25,342 bases of DNA from JBBQTQ01 sp038213135 (GCA_038213135.1 JBBQTQ010000037.1:1-25342); one strand, 5' to 3'. Positions 1 through 7,745 are shown, counted from the stretch's first letter. A program made the numbers and translations. Notes: generated by a model from the letters alone, not told the origin.

Positions 1-555
1 AAGCACCGCCTGCAGCGGCCGGCGGCCGTTCTCGTGCACCTCGATCCGCGCGAAGAGCTGCTCCTCGGGCTCCGAGAAGACGTAGCGGTAGCTCTGGTCG
101 AGCCCGAAGAAAGGCGAGACGTGGAGGTGCTTCTCGTGCTCGTAGCGGAGATCGCCGCCGTGCAGCAGCTCCAGGTGGCGCTCGCCGAAGGTGTTGTTCA
201 GCTCGGCGACCATGCTGCGCAGCTTCCCGTCGGCGCCGTAGCACCAGTAGAACGAGACCGGGTTGAAGACGTACCCGAGGACGCGGAGTTGCGCGAGCAT
301 CAGCACCTGCGTCACCTCGGTGTCGCCGACGAAGTCGAGGACGGCTTGCTTCAGGGGCTTGTCGCCGTCGAAGTGGTCGCGGTCGTGGAGCGTGACGAGG
401 TTGCGGCGATTCACAGAGAAGAGCTTCAGGCGGCGCTCGAGCTCGGGCAGCTCGTCCACGTCGAGCACGAAGAACGAGAGCGGGTAGCGGAAGACGTTCG
501 CCACCGGCTCGCGGCGCGCGTGGACGAGCGTGCCGGTGTAGAGCGCCGACCTCAC
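1..555 (-). CDS. DUF1365 family protein (partial, C-terminus beyond window)
   Basis: The minus strand is open from a GTG at 555 to the window edge (185 codons). It reads VRSALYTGTLVHAR at the start and contains FNPVSFYWCYGADG and a histidine-rich EHEKHLHVSPFFGLD stretch, both typical of DUF1365 (COG3496). The GTG overlaps the stop of the upstream flavoprotein gene in a GTGA, so the two are translationally coupled. In many bacteria DUF1365 genes sit beside a COG2907 flavoprotein and a cyclopropane-fatty-acid-synthase-like methyltransferase; the latter would be expected just off the left edge. The biochemical role of DUF1365 is not firmly known; a role in modifying membrane fatty acids is inferred from this neighbourhood. 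Confidence 0.88.
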   Translation of the reverse strand, partial: MRSALYTGTLVHARREPVANVFRYPLSFFVLDVDELPELERRLKLFSVNRRNLVTLHDRDHFDGDKPLKQAVLDFVGDTEVTQVLMLAQLRVLGYVFNPVSFYWCYGADGKLRSMVAELNNTFGERHLELLHGGDLRYEHEKHLHVSPFFGLDQSYRYVFSEPEEQLFARIEVHENGRRPLQAVL

Positions 556-1757
556 CAGTTCACTCCCAGCACTGCCGCCGCCCGCACTCCAGAGGCGAGC
601 CCGTCCTCGTGGAAGCCGTTGCCGAAGTGCGCGCCGGCGTAGAGCGTGTTGCGCTGCCCCGAGACCGCGGCCAGCTCCTGCTGCCCGCGCAAGGTGTCGA
701 GCGTGTAGAGCGGGTGGTCGTAGACGGTCTGCATCAGGATCCGGGCCGGGTCGATCTCGCTCGTGCGGTTCAACGTAACGCAGTAGTCCTCATCCGCGTC
801 GAGGCGCTGGAGGCGGTTCAGGTAGTAGGTGACCGTCGGCTGTGCCGAGCCGTTGACGCTGTAGTTCCAGGACGCGCGGGCGGTGCGTGCACGAGGGAGG
901 AACCGTGGATCGGTGTGGAGGACGGTCTCGTTCTGCGTGTAGGCGAACGCCGTCAGGGCGCTGCGCTCCTCGTCGCTCGGGTCACCCAGCAGGCGGAGTG
1001 CCTCGTCGGCGTGCGTGGCGACGACGACCTTGTCGAAGCGGCGCGCTTCGCCGTCGTCGGTGCGCAGTTCGACGCCGTCGGCGTCCCGCCGGAGCTCACG
1101 AACGCCCAGCCCGGTGTGCACCTGGAGCCGCTCGCGCAGCTTGGCCACGTAGCGCTGACTGCCGCCGCTGACCGTCCGCCACTTGAAGCGGCCGAAGCCG
1201 AGCATGCCGTGGTGCTCGAAGAAGCGGATCGCGTAGGCGGCCGGGAACTCGAGCGCCCGCTCGGGCGCGGTCGACCAGAGCGCCGAGGTGAGCGGGACGA
1301 GGAAGTGCGAGCGGAACCGGCTCGAATAGCCGTACCTGTCCGCGTACTGTCCGAGGGACAGGCCCTCGGACGCGTCCAGAGTGGACACGGCCGTCCGCAA
1401 CCAGCGTCCCACCTCGACGAGAAAGCGGCCGAAGCGCGGATCGGCCAGCCGCCGCCGCTGGGCGAAGGGCCGCCGCCCCGACCACTCGAGCCCGCAGTCC
1501 CCGCAGCTGACCGAGAACGACATCTCCGACTCCTGGGTCGCGACTCCGAGTTCGCGGAAGAGCCGACCGAGCAGCGGGTAGTTCGGCTCGTTGTGGACGA
1601 TGAAGCCCGTGTCGAGCCCGAGCCCCGCGTGCTCGAACGTGTTCGAGTGCCCGCCCGCGTGCGTGTCGCGCTCGAATACCTCCACTTCGTGAGCGCGCGA
1701 GAGCACGTAGGCGGCTCCGAGCCCCGAGATCCCCGCGCCGACGATCGCAATCCGCAT
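552..1757 (-). CDS. COG2907-type NAD(P)/FAD-binding oxidoreductase
   Basis: A 401-aa protein with an N-terminal Rossmann dinucleotide-binding motif (GAGISGLG, residues 7-14), followed by the ERDTHAGGHSNT segment typical of flavin amine-oxidase-like enzymes. The C-terminus (YAGAHFGNGFHEDGLASG) matches the FAD-binding end of this family. No signal peptide is visible, so it is probably cytosolic. COG2907 proteins are commonly encoded with DUF1365 and CFA-type methyltransferases and are thought to act on unsaturated or methylated acyl chains. The ATG at 1757 is the natural start, because the Rossmann strand begins at residue 2. The downstream DUF1365 gene overlaps by 4 nt. A fatty-acid desaturase is transcribed divergently from a spacer of about 70 bp, supporting a shared lipid role. 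Confidence 0.88.
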   Translation of the reverse strand: MRIAIVGAGISGLGAAYVLSRAHEVEVFERDTHAGGHSNTFEHAGLGLDTGFIVHNEPNYPLLGRLFRELGVATQESEMSFSVSCGDCGLEWSGRRPFAQRRRLADPRFGRFLVEVGRWLRTAVSTLDASEGLSLGQYADRYGYSSRFRSHFLVPLTSALWSTAPERALEFPAAYAIRFFEHHGMLGFGRFKWRTVSGGSQRYVAKLRERLQVHTGLGVRELRRDADGVELRTDDGEARRFDKVVVATHADEALRLLGDPSDEERSALTAFAYTQNETVLHTDPRFLPRARTARASWNYSVNGSAQPTVTYYLNRLQRLDADEDYCVTLNRTSEIDPARILMQTVYDHPLYTLDTLRGQQELAAVSGQRNTLYAGAHFGNGFHEDGLASGVRAAAVLGVNW

Positions 1758-1827
1758 GTGTCAGCTATTCGAACACGTGGCAAGAACGGTTGGAAGGGCC
1801 GCGGGCCAACGTAGACTCAGGAGGCAG

Positions 1828-2760
1828 GTGGAGAACGCAGTCGAAATCGGAACCGTCCGCGAGCGGACGAGCCGGATCAGCCAGATCGTGACGCTGATCG
1901 CCGTCGGGGTGCCGCCCCTCGGCCTGGCGGCGGCAATGGGACTCCTCTGGGACGTCGCGTTCCACTGGAGCGACCTGCTGATCATGGCCGGCATGTACGT
2001 CGTCTGCGCCTTCGGCACGACCATCGGCTTCCACCGCTACTTCACGCATCTCGGCTTCAAGGCCCGCAAGCCCGTGAAGGCGACGCTGGCGATCCTCGGC
2101 TGCATGACGATGCAGGGACCGCTGACGCAGTGGGTGACCGACCACCGCAAGCACCACGCGCTCTCCGACAAGGAGGGCGACCCGCATTCACCGCATGTCG
2201 GCCACGGCGACGGCGCCTTGGGCGCGCTCAAGGGCTTCGTCCATGCCCACGTCGGCTGGATGTTCACGAAGCTCGGCATGGAGCAGGGCCGCGTGTACGG
2301 CAAGGACCTCTACGAGGACAAGCTCGTGCGGACGATCGACCGGCTCTACCTGCTCTGGGTCGTGGCCACGCTCGGGATTCCGTTCGCGATCGGCTACGGG
2401 ATCGGCGGCACCTGGCAGCGCGGCCTCGAGGCCATGCTCTGGGGGGGACTCGTCCGGATCTTCCTCTACCAGCACGCAACCTTCAGCGTGAACTCGATCT
2501 GCCACATGTTCGGGCGCAAGGACTACGTCTCACGCGACGAGGCACGCAACAACTGGCTCGTCGCGCTGCTCGTCTTCGGCGAGGGCTGGCACAACAACCA
2601 TCACGCGTTTCCCGCCTCCGCTCGGCACGGGCTGCACCGGTTCCAGATCGACATCTCGTGGTGGGTGATCCGGGCGATGGAGAAGCTCGGCCTCGTCTGG
2701 GACGTGAAGGCGCCCACGCCGGATCAGATGCAGCGGCGCAAGCTTCAGCCCGCGGCCTGA
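1828..2760 (+). CDS. Membrane fatty-acid (acyl-CoA) desaturase
   Basis: A 310-aa protein of the stearoyl-CoA/acyl-lipid delta-9 desaturase family, which inserts a cis double bond into a saturated acyl chain with a di-iron centre and O2. The diagnostic histidine boxes are all present: HRYFTH (residues 69-74), HRKHH (106-110) and HNNHH (255-259), plus H216 and H226 in HATFSVNSICH. Hydrophobic helices flank the boxes as in the family. An ATG at 1756 is in frame, but it overlaps the start of the opposite gene and would add a basic, unlikely leader. I choose the GTG at 1828 because AGGAGG lies at 1819-1824, although the 3-nt spacing is short. The 3' end overlaps the convergent hydrolase gene by 16 nt. 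Its product is a plausible substrate for the divergent flavoprotein operon. Confidence 0.9.
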   Translation: MENAVEIGTVRERTSRISQIVTLIAVGVPPLGLAAAMGLLWDVAFHWSDLLIMAGMYVVCAFGTTIGFHRYFTHLGFKARKPVKATLAILGCMTMQGPLTQWVTDHRKHHALSDKEGDPHSPHVGHGDGALGALKGFVHAHVGWMFTKLGMEQGRVYGKDLYEDKLVRTIDRLYLLWVVATLGIPFAIGYGIGGTWQRGLEAMLWGGLVRIFLYQHATFSVNSICHMFGRKDYVSRDEARNNWLVALLVFGEGWHNNHHAFPASARHGLHRFQIDISWWVIRAMEKLGLVWDVKAPTPDQMQRRKLQPAA

Positions 2761-3296
2761 AAGCGGTGTAGCTCCGCCGCGACAAGCTCGCCCCAGCGCT
2801 TCGCGCGCGGGAGCGGGATCGGCCGGCCCCAATGCGCGCGGAGCGCGACGCCGTGCAGGCCGCCGCGGATCAGCCTGTACTCGCCTGTCGCGCCCGCCTG
2901 GAGCGCGCGCTCGAAGCCGCGACGCGAGCTGGCCGCGCTGACGCCCGGAATCCCAGGTAGATAGCGGTCGAGCTGGCCGTGGAGCACCGTGAGCCGCTTC
3001 CCCTGGAGGTTCGCGAGACCGAGCCGGTCGGGGATCCACGGAGCGAGCCCGACGATCTCCTCGACCGTGGGGTGGTGCGCGGCCTTGATCGCGACGGCGC
3101 CGCCCATCGAGAACCCGAGCAGCAGCGTCCGCTGCGCGCCGCTCAGCTCGATCGCGGCGAGAGCGTCCTCGGCGCACTCGTCCAGGCGCCGCCAGGACTT
3201 GATCCGGAAGCGCACCTCGACGAACTCGAGCTCGGGGAACTGCGGCGCGAGGCGCTCGACCAGCCACTCGAGCGAAGCGCTCCACGTGCCCGGCAC
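2745..3296 (-). CDS. Alpha/beta hydrolase (dienelactone-hydrolase/KANL3-Tex30-like), start uncertain
   Basis: At least 183 aa. The nucleophile elbow GFSMGG (G-x-S-x-G) follows a strand (TLLLGFSMGGAVAIKAA). An aspartate in VLHGQLDRYLPG and a late histidine in IRGGLHGVAL complete a plausible Ser-Asp-His triad. The substrate is unknown. The GTG at 3296 is the only ATG/GTG start, but homologous-looking sequence (AVVCVNGGSGADVPG) continues in frame upstream as far as the TAG at 3411-3413. That segment contains the first strand and an oxyanion-loop-like NGGSG, so translation probably starts further upstream, perhaps at a CTG (3404 or 3380). It lies directly downstream of the DUF4232 gene on the same strand, probably in one transcript. 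Confidence 0.72.
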   Translation of the reverse strand: MPGTWSASLEWLVERLAPQFPELEFVEVRFRIKSWRRLDECAEDALAAIELSGAQRTLLLGFSMGGAVAIKAAHHPTVEEIVGLAPWIPDRLGLANLQGKRLTVLHGQLDRYLPGIPGVSAASSRRGFERALQAGATGEYRLIRGGLHGVALRAHWGRPIPLPRAKRWGELVAAELHRFQAAG

Positions 3297-3410
3297 GTCG
3301 GCGCCCGAGCCGCCGTTGACGCAGACGACCGCCTCGGGCCGTGGGCCGTTCGAGACCCGCGCCCAGGCGCCGGTCGGCAGCTGCTGCTCGCGGGGCGGCG
3401 CCAGCTGGCT

Positions 3411-3899
3411 CTAGAAGTAGGGAGCCTTCTTGCCCGCGACGAAGTAGGACATGCCGAGGCTGCCCTTCTCGCAAACCGCGGTCGGCGGACCGATCGGAGC
3501 CGCCACGGCGTCGTTCGCCGGCGGGATCTGCGCGAGCGCGATGTACGAGGTCGGCTCGCACACGTTGTTCGTTGGCTCGCCGACTCCTGGGACATCGGGC
3601 GAGAAGCGCGACCCGGAGGACGCGTAGCCGCCGGGCTGCAAGGTCACGAGGGTCGCATGGCCACGCTGATCCCAGGCGGAGTGCGAGGGCAGCGGGCTGC
3701 CGGTGCGGCTGAAGAAGTGCATGACCGGCACGCCCTTGACCGAGCAGGCCGTCTTCGAGGTGTTCCGGATCCGGAGCGCGTACGAAACGTTGCCGGCGCC
3801 CTGGCTGTTCGGGATGATGTTGAAGGTCGCGCTGAGCTGGCTTCCCTTGCAGGGAGCCGCGGCGGCGAGTGCTGTGAGCACGAGCGCGGCGAAGTTCAT
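3411..3899 (-). CDS. Secreted DUF4232 domain protein
   Basis: A 162-aa protein with a short signal peptide (MNFAALVLTALAAAAP, then mature CKGSQL). The mature part is an immunoglobulin-like DUF4232 domain: the opening NVSYALRIRNTSKTAC, the central HFFSRTGSPLPS and the closing strand FVAGKKAPYF fit the family pattern, with paired cysteines (C17, C55, and later NNVCEP and AVCEKG). DUF4232 proteins are exported actinobacterial proteins of unknown function. There is no clear Shine-Dalgarno sequence; a TACTGT hexamer lies 8 nt before the ATG (3908-3913 on the complementary strand), suggesting a leaderless message. It is divergent from the RidA-family gene, with 25 nt between start codons. Confidence 0.82.
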   Translation of the reverse strand: MNFAALVLTALAAAAPCKGSQLSATFNIIPNSQGAGNVSYALRIRNTSKTACSVKGVPVMHFFSRTGSPLPSHSAWDQRGHATLVTLQPGGYASSGSRFSPDVPGVGEPTNNVCEPTSYIALAQIPPANDAVAAPIGPPTAVCEKGSLGMSYFVAGKKAPYF

Positions 3900-3924
3900 G
3901 GCGGGGAACAGTAACTATTCGGAC

Positions 3925-4389
3925 ATGCCTCCGGAGGAACGTCTCGCCGCTCTCGGCCTCGAGCTTCCCGAGGCGCCGCCCGCGGTCGGCGCCTACGTCC
4001 CGTGGGCCCAGACCGGCAACCTCGTCATGACCTCGTTCCAGCTCCCGTGGCGGGGCGGGGAGCTCGCCTACACGGGCCGGCTGGGCTCCTCGGTCACCGT
4101 CGAGCAGGGCTACGACGCGGCCAGGATCTGCGCGCTGAACGGGATCGCCCAGCTCCGCGACGCTGCGGGTGACCTCTCGCGGGTCGCCCGAATCCTCCGC
4201 CTCGAGGGCCATGTCGGCTGCACCGAGGAGTTCGCGGAGATCCCGCAGGTGCTCAACGGCGCCTCCGACCTCGTCAACGAGGTGTTCGGCGAGGTGGGCA
4301 GGCACACGCGGACCGCGCTCGGGCACATGGTGATGCCGCTGCGCACGCCGGTGATGGTCGGCTTTTGGGCCGAGCTAACCGCGGCGTAG
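3925..4389 (+). CDS. RidA/YjgF family protein
   Basis: A 154-aa protein matching the larger RidA-like subgroup that begins PEERLAALGLELPEAPPAVG and carries the YVPWAQTGNLVMTS strand pair. The helix segment ARICALNGIAQLRDAAGDL and the C-terminal region HTRTALGHMVMPLRTPVMV correspond to the subunit-interface core of RidA trimers. RidA proper hydrolyses reactive enamine/imine intermediates of amino-acid metabolism. This subgroup is less well characterised, and the canonical arginine (around R105 of RidA) appears here within RHTRTALG. An upstream in-frame start exists at 3703 but overlaps the opposite gene; the ATG at 3925 matches the family's N-terminus. Confidence 0.86.
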   Translation: MPPEERLAALGLELPEAPPAVGAYVPWAQTGNLVMTSFQLPWRGGELAYTGRLGSSVTVEQGYDAARICALNGIAQLRDAAGDLSRVARILRLEGHVGCTEEFAEIPQVLNGASDLVNEVFGEVGRHTRTALGHMVMPLRTPVMVGFWAELTAA

Positions 4390-4530
4390 GTACCCGAGGA
4401 AACCGCTTCGCCGCTGCTCGTGGACTGGCTCGGCAGGGGTCGGCTTGTCCACGCGCTTGCGCCGCTGCGCCCGCTCGCGGTCGCCGCGAAGCGCGGCGCG
4501 CATCTCCTGGAGATGGCTCTCCTCCTTCAC
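4375..4530 (-). CDS. Possible small basic protein (51 aa) downstream of the propeller gene
   Basis: A short minus-strand frame begins 26 nt after the propeller gene stops and fills an otherwise empty 166-bp gap. It reads VKEESHLQEMRAALRGDRE and ends RRSGFLGYLRRG. The composition looks like a real protein: an amphipathic charged helix, a linker and a hydrophobic/basic C-terminus. GTG at 4530 or ATG at 4503 (preceded by CCAGGAG) could be the start. The last codons overlap the convergent RidA gene by 15 nt. I recognise no family. Synteny in relatives would decide whether it is a gene. Confidence 0.38.
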   Translation of the reverse strand: MKEESHLQEMRAALRGDRERAQRRKRVDKPTPAEPVHEQRRSGFLGYLRRG

Positions 4531-4555
4531 GCACGGAAAGTTCGCCGCAAACGGC

Positions 4556-5797
4556 TCATTTTCCTCGTCCGAATGCGGCGACGGCCTTGTCGGCCAGGGC
4601 CGCGGTGTAGACGTTCTTTCCGTCCGGGCTCACGGCCACGTCGAGGACGCCGCCGAGCGCGTTTACACGCGCGCAATGAGGATCGCCGCCGCTGACGCAC
4701 GAGCCGCCGCTGAGCGCTCCGGTCTTGCGATCGCGGAGGAGTGTCAGCAGGGTCGCCTTGACGACCGGGAAGAACTGGCCCGAGACCGCGCCGTAGACGT
4801 ACTTCCCGTCGGGGCTGATTGCCAGGCCCGGCGCGCCGTCGGTGTCGAAACCGCTCGCGCACCCGTCCTTCGCCGGCCCGTAGCAGCCCGACCGTCCGGG
4901 CAGCTGCTTGAGCGCTCCCGTCTTCTGGTTGCGCGAATAGGTGTTGAAGCTCGAGGAGACCCGGACGGCTGCGTAGACGTTCTTGCCGTCCGGGCTGACG
5001 GCAACATGGTCAACCGCGTACATGTTCCGTCCCGCAGCGCAGCCGGGCACATCCATCGAGATGCAGCCCCCGGCGCCGGCTGGCTGCCGGAGCGCTCCGG
5101 TCTTGGTGTTACGCGCGAAGACGGCAATCGTCCGCTGGCTGCTCGCGTAGAGGCTCCGGCCGTCGCGGCTCGAGGCGAGCCCAAGGCCGAGGGCTCGGAC
5201 ATGCGTGCACGATGCGATGCCCGCTGCGTTCGCAAGGCAGCCGATCTGCGCCAGCGATCTGGTGCTCCTGTTTCTCGCGAAGATCAAGAGCACGATCGTC
5301 GGCGTGACCGTCCCGTTCTCGATGCGGCCGGTCGCGTAGACATTGCGACCGTCCGGGCTGACGGTCAGCGAGCTGACCCCGGCGGGGATCGGCGTTCCGG
5401 CGGTGAGCTGTCCCGTCGTGGGTGCGCGCGTGAACACCCAAATCGCGTCCCCCGTCGCCGCGTAGACCTCCCGTCCGTCGGGGGTCGCGGCGAGGCCCGA
5501 GGGCTTCAGCCCGTCGGCGGCCGTACAGCCGTCCGCGGCGCCAGGCGAAAAGCACTGCACCTCCGTCAACGCACCCGCCTTGGCCCGTGAGAAGACGGCG
5601 ATCCCGCCCGTCTGTCCCGCCACGTAGACATTACGGCCGTCGGCGCTGACGACAAGGTGGGCGGGGGCATCGAGCCCCCCACCCTGCGCGCAGACGCCGG
5701 CGGTGGCGCTCACGCAATTGATCTCCCTGAGTGCGCCGCCCGGTGCCGAGCCGGCGAGCAGCACCGCTGCGGCGGTGAGGACGGCTGCCCGGATCAC
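4556..5797 (-). CDS. Secreted beta-propeller (lactonase-like) protein
   Basis: A 413-aa protein with a signal peptide (MIRAAVLTAAAVLLAGSAPGGA) and about seven repeats built on a strand such as VSPDGKNVYTAA, SADGRNVYVAG or ISPDGKYVYGA, each followed by a second strand and a KTGAL-type turn. This is the seven-bladed propeller of the 6-phosphogluconolactonase/YVTN group (cytochrome D1-like fold). Each blade carries cysteine-containing loops (CVSATAGVC, CFSPGAADGC, CYGPAKDGC, CVSGGDPHC), which suggests disulfides in an exported protein. No catalytic assignment is justified. The GTG start overlaps the protease stop codon in a GTGA at 5794-5797, so translation is coupled to the protease gene. Confidence 0.8.
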   Translation of the reverse strand: MIRAAVLTAAAVLLAGSAPGGALREINCVSATAGVCAQGGGLDAPAHLVVSADGRNVYVAGQTGGIAVFSRAKAGALTEVQCFSPGAADGCTAADGLKPSGLAATPDGREVYAATGDAIWVFTRAPTTGQLTAGTPIPAGVSSLTVSPDGRNVYATGRIENGTVTPTIVLLIFARNRSTRSLAQIGCLANAAGIASCTHVRALGLGLASSRDGRSLYASSQRTIAVFARNTKTGALRQPAGAGGCISMDVPGCAAGRNMYAVDHVAVSPDGKNVYAAVRVSSSFNTYSRNQKTGALKQLPGRSGCYGPAKDGCASGFDTDGAPGLAISPDGKYVYGAVSGQFFPVVKATLLTLLRDRKTGALSGGSCVSGGDPHCARVNALGGVLDVAVSPDGKNVYTAALADKAVAAFGRGK

Positions 5798-7476
5798 GTC
5801 GGTCGTACTGTAAGCGTGTAGGCCGCGTCGTCCACGTTCTTGCCGAGGTAGACGTCGCCGTAGACGAACTCGCCTTTTGATCCGGAGTTCGTGACGCGGA
5901 CGACGTCAGGCGTCTTGCCGGCGTTCTGGCTGTAGCCGAGCAGATCGCGCTTCGCTGCGGCCCCGCGCTCGTGGACGGTCTTCGTCAGCGGGCCCCAGAT
6001 CTCGAGATCGACGTTCGTGTCTCCCTTCGCCGTGAAGAGGAACGTACGGCCGGCCGGGAGGTAAAAGCGGTAGACATCCTCGGGGTCTTCGGTCACGTCG
6101 AGAGTCGCGCTGACCCCCGCGCGCAGGTGCGCCGGGTAGGTGAGCAGTGGGCTGCCGTTGGCGAACAGGCCGTTGGGCTTGACGAGGTAGACGTCCTCGT
6201 TCGGCTCCTGCGGGTCGCGGTTCGGCGCGGTGTTGTGCAGCGCGGCGGGGATTCTCACGATCCCGAAGCCGGTCGAGGTGTCGTAGCCCTTGTCGTAGAC
6301 GTCGCGTGCCGAGAAGCGCATCAAGTTGAAGACCTGGGTGTTGTCGAGGGCCGGCCGCTGCGTCCAGACCCAGGCTGTGGCGGCCGCGACGATCGGCGAG
6401 GAGAAGCTCGTCCCGTCCCAGACGTCGAAGCCGGTCGGGTTCGCCTCTGTCGTAACCGCGACTGGGATGTCGATGCCGGGCGCCGCGAGGTCGACCGAGA
6501 GATGCTCGTTCGAGAACTCCGTGGGCTGGTTGTGGTGGTCGGTCGCGGCGATCGTCAGGACGTGGTTGAAGCTCGCCGGGTACTCGTTCGGGTTGCCGCT
6601 CTGGAACTCATTGCCAGCAGCTGCGACGAGGATCGAGCCGGTTCCGAACGCGGTCAGGATCGCCTCTTCTTCCTGGAAGAGGTAGTCGTTGCCACCGAAG
6701 CTCATGTTGATCACGCCCGCCTTGTTGGAGACGGCGCCGAGGGCGGCGATCTCGCTGTCGACATCGATGTCGCTCTGGGCCGTCGGGCTCGCGTCCCACG
6801 ACTGCAGCTGGGCCTGCGGGTAGACGCCGACCACGCCCTCGCCGTCGGCCGGCGCCGCGGCAACCGAGCTGACCGCGGTGCCGTGCGCTTCGTTTTCGCC
6901 CCCGGTCGTCGTCTGCTCGTTGAGGGTCTTGGTGTTCGGCCGGGTCGCGAACTCGGGATGGGTGACGTCGAGGCCGGAGTCGATCACGGTCAGCGGGATT
7001 CCGGGTCCGGGCGGCGTCGCAGCGTCCGCCCCGACGACCCGCCGCCACCATTCGGTCGCCACCAGCGGGTCGGTGAAGTCGCGGCGGGCGTCGAGTCGCC
7101 GGACGGAGTCGCGCTCGACGGCGCGGACGAGGCCGAGGTGCTCGAGCGCAGGTAGCCAGGCGGCGATCGCCCGGGTCGGGACGGACCAGATTCCGAGCGA
7201 GCGGAAGACGAGCCTGCCTCCTGCGGCGCGCAAAGCGACGTCGGCACGGCGGCTCTGCCGGCGTTCGACCTGGATCAGCAGCTTCGGCGAGCCGGATAGC
7301 GCCTGGAGCGCTCTCGGGCCGGGGAGAGGCGGAGGCACGAAGGCGCGTCCGCTCTTGGCCGGGATCGCCGCGCCGGCGGCCGGAGCCAGGAGGAGCGCCG
7401 CCGCGGCTGACAGGACGAGGCGCGCGGAGGGCAGGGGGCCAGGATAGCCAGCGCCGTCCGACACCGGGACGACCAT
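5794..7476 (-). CDS. Secreted subtilisin-like (S8) serine protease
   Basis: About 560 aa from the ATG at 7476. After a signal peptide (SARLVLSAAAALLLAPAAGAA) and an inhibitor-like propeptide region comes the S8 catalytic domain. Asp166 lies in VIDSGLDVTHPEF, His198 in EAHGTAVSSV, the oxyanion-hole Asn289 in AAAGNEFQ and Ser357 in WDGTSFSSP. A C-terminal region of about 150 aa (PEDVYRFYLPAGRTFLFTAK) resembles a pre-peptidase C-terminal beta-sandwich. The protein is therefore an exported, probably active endopeptidase. The start is uncertain: ATG 7485, ATG 7476 and GTG 7464 are all in frame without a Shine-Dalgarno sequence. A CTG at 7434 directly before the signal peptide has TATCCT 6 nt upstream. 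It heads an operon with the propeller protein. Confidence 0.88.
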   Translation of the reverse strand: MVVPVSDGAGYPGPLPSARLVLSAAAALLLAPAAGAAIPAKSGRAFVPPPLPGPRALQALSGSPKLLIQVERRQSRRADVALRAAGGRLVFRSLGIWSVPTRAIAAWLPALEHLGLVRAVERDSVRRLDARRDFTDPLVATEWWRRVVGADAATPPGPGIPLTVIDSGLDVTHPEFATRPNTKTLNEQTTTGGENEAHGTAVSSVAAAPADGEGVVGVYPQAQLQSWDASPTAQSDIDVDSEIAALGAVSNKAGVINMSFGGNDYLFQEEEAILTAFGTGSILVAAAGNEFQSGNPNEYPASFNHVLTIAATDHHNQPTEFSNEHLSVDLAAPGIDIPVAVTTEANPTGFDVWDGTSFSSPIVAAATAWVWTQRPALDNTQVFNLMRFSARDVYDKGYDTSTGFGIVRIPAALHNTAPNRDPQEPNEDVYLVKPNGLFANGSPLLTYPAHLRAGVSATLDVTEDPEDVYRFYLPAGRTFLFTAKGDTNVDLEIWGPLTKTVHERGAAAKRDLLGYSQNAGKTPDVVRVTNSGSKGEFVYGDVYLGKNVDDAAYTLTVRPT

Positions 7477-7483
7477 CCGGGCC

Positions 7484-7693
7484 ATGCTCGCTCTCGCCTT
7501 CAACTTCGACTCGTCACGGCGGCTGGTCGAGATCGGCTGCATCGTCGCCGCGCTCGGCGGTCTCGCCGTTCTGTTCAGCGCAGTGCCGCTGATGCGGCGG
7601 ATCATGGTCATCGCCGGAGGCGCGCTCCTCGCGGCCGGCTTCGTCCTGCTGCTGCTCTCGATCCACTACGGCGTCAACCCGTTCAAGCGCTAG
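7484..7693 (+). CDS. Small two-helix membrane protein
   Basis: A 69-aa protein (MLALAFNFDSSRRLVEIGC at the start) with two hydrophobic helices, roughly residues 16-34 and 40-60, separated by a basic turn (LMRRIM). It ends in a basic GVNPFKR tail. No family is recognised. The ATG overlaps possible upstream starts of the divergent protease gene, and no Shine-Dalgarno sequence is visible, so the exact start is uncertain. Confidence 0.6.
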   Translation: MLALAFNFDSSRRLVEIGCIVAALGGLAVLFSAVPLMRRIMVIAGGALLAAGFVLLLLSIHYGVNPFKR

Positions 7694-7719
7694 CCGCGCC
7701 TGTCCCTTCGGGACGCGAC

Positions 7720-7734
7720 CGGTGACTGTCACCG
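7720..7734. repeat. 15-bp perfect interrupted palindrome
   Basis: CGGTGAC-T-GTCACCG sits 27 bp after the stop of the small membrane gene. Just before it, GTCCC-TTC-GGGAC (about 7702-7714) forms a second small hairpin. The pair could be a weak terminator, an operator or a copy of a dispersed intergenic repeat; one copy is not enough to decide. Confidence 0.45.
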
Positions 7735-7745
7735 CCTAGGTGCCG

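Noticed and set aside
609..1814. Long plus-strand open frame opposite the flavoprotein gene
   Set aside because: It is the complement of a clear COG2907 gene; the Arg/Val/Glu-rich translation has no domain and arises from high GC.
2530..4326. 598-codon minus-strand frame through the hydrolase and DUF4232 genes
   Set aside because: Low-complexity Arg/Ala/Gly/Pro translation overlapping three recognisable genes in other frames.
4445..5590. 381-codon plus-strand frame opposite the propeller gene
   Set aside because: Shadow of the VSPDGKNVY repeats; no domain, and repeated VDVL-type words mirror the propeller blades.
4556..5797. Tandem DNA repeats in the propeller gene
   Set aside because: The repeats are protein-level blades with divergent DNA, not a CRISPR or satellite array.
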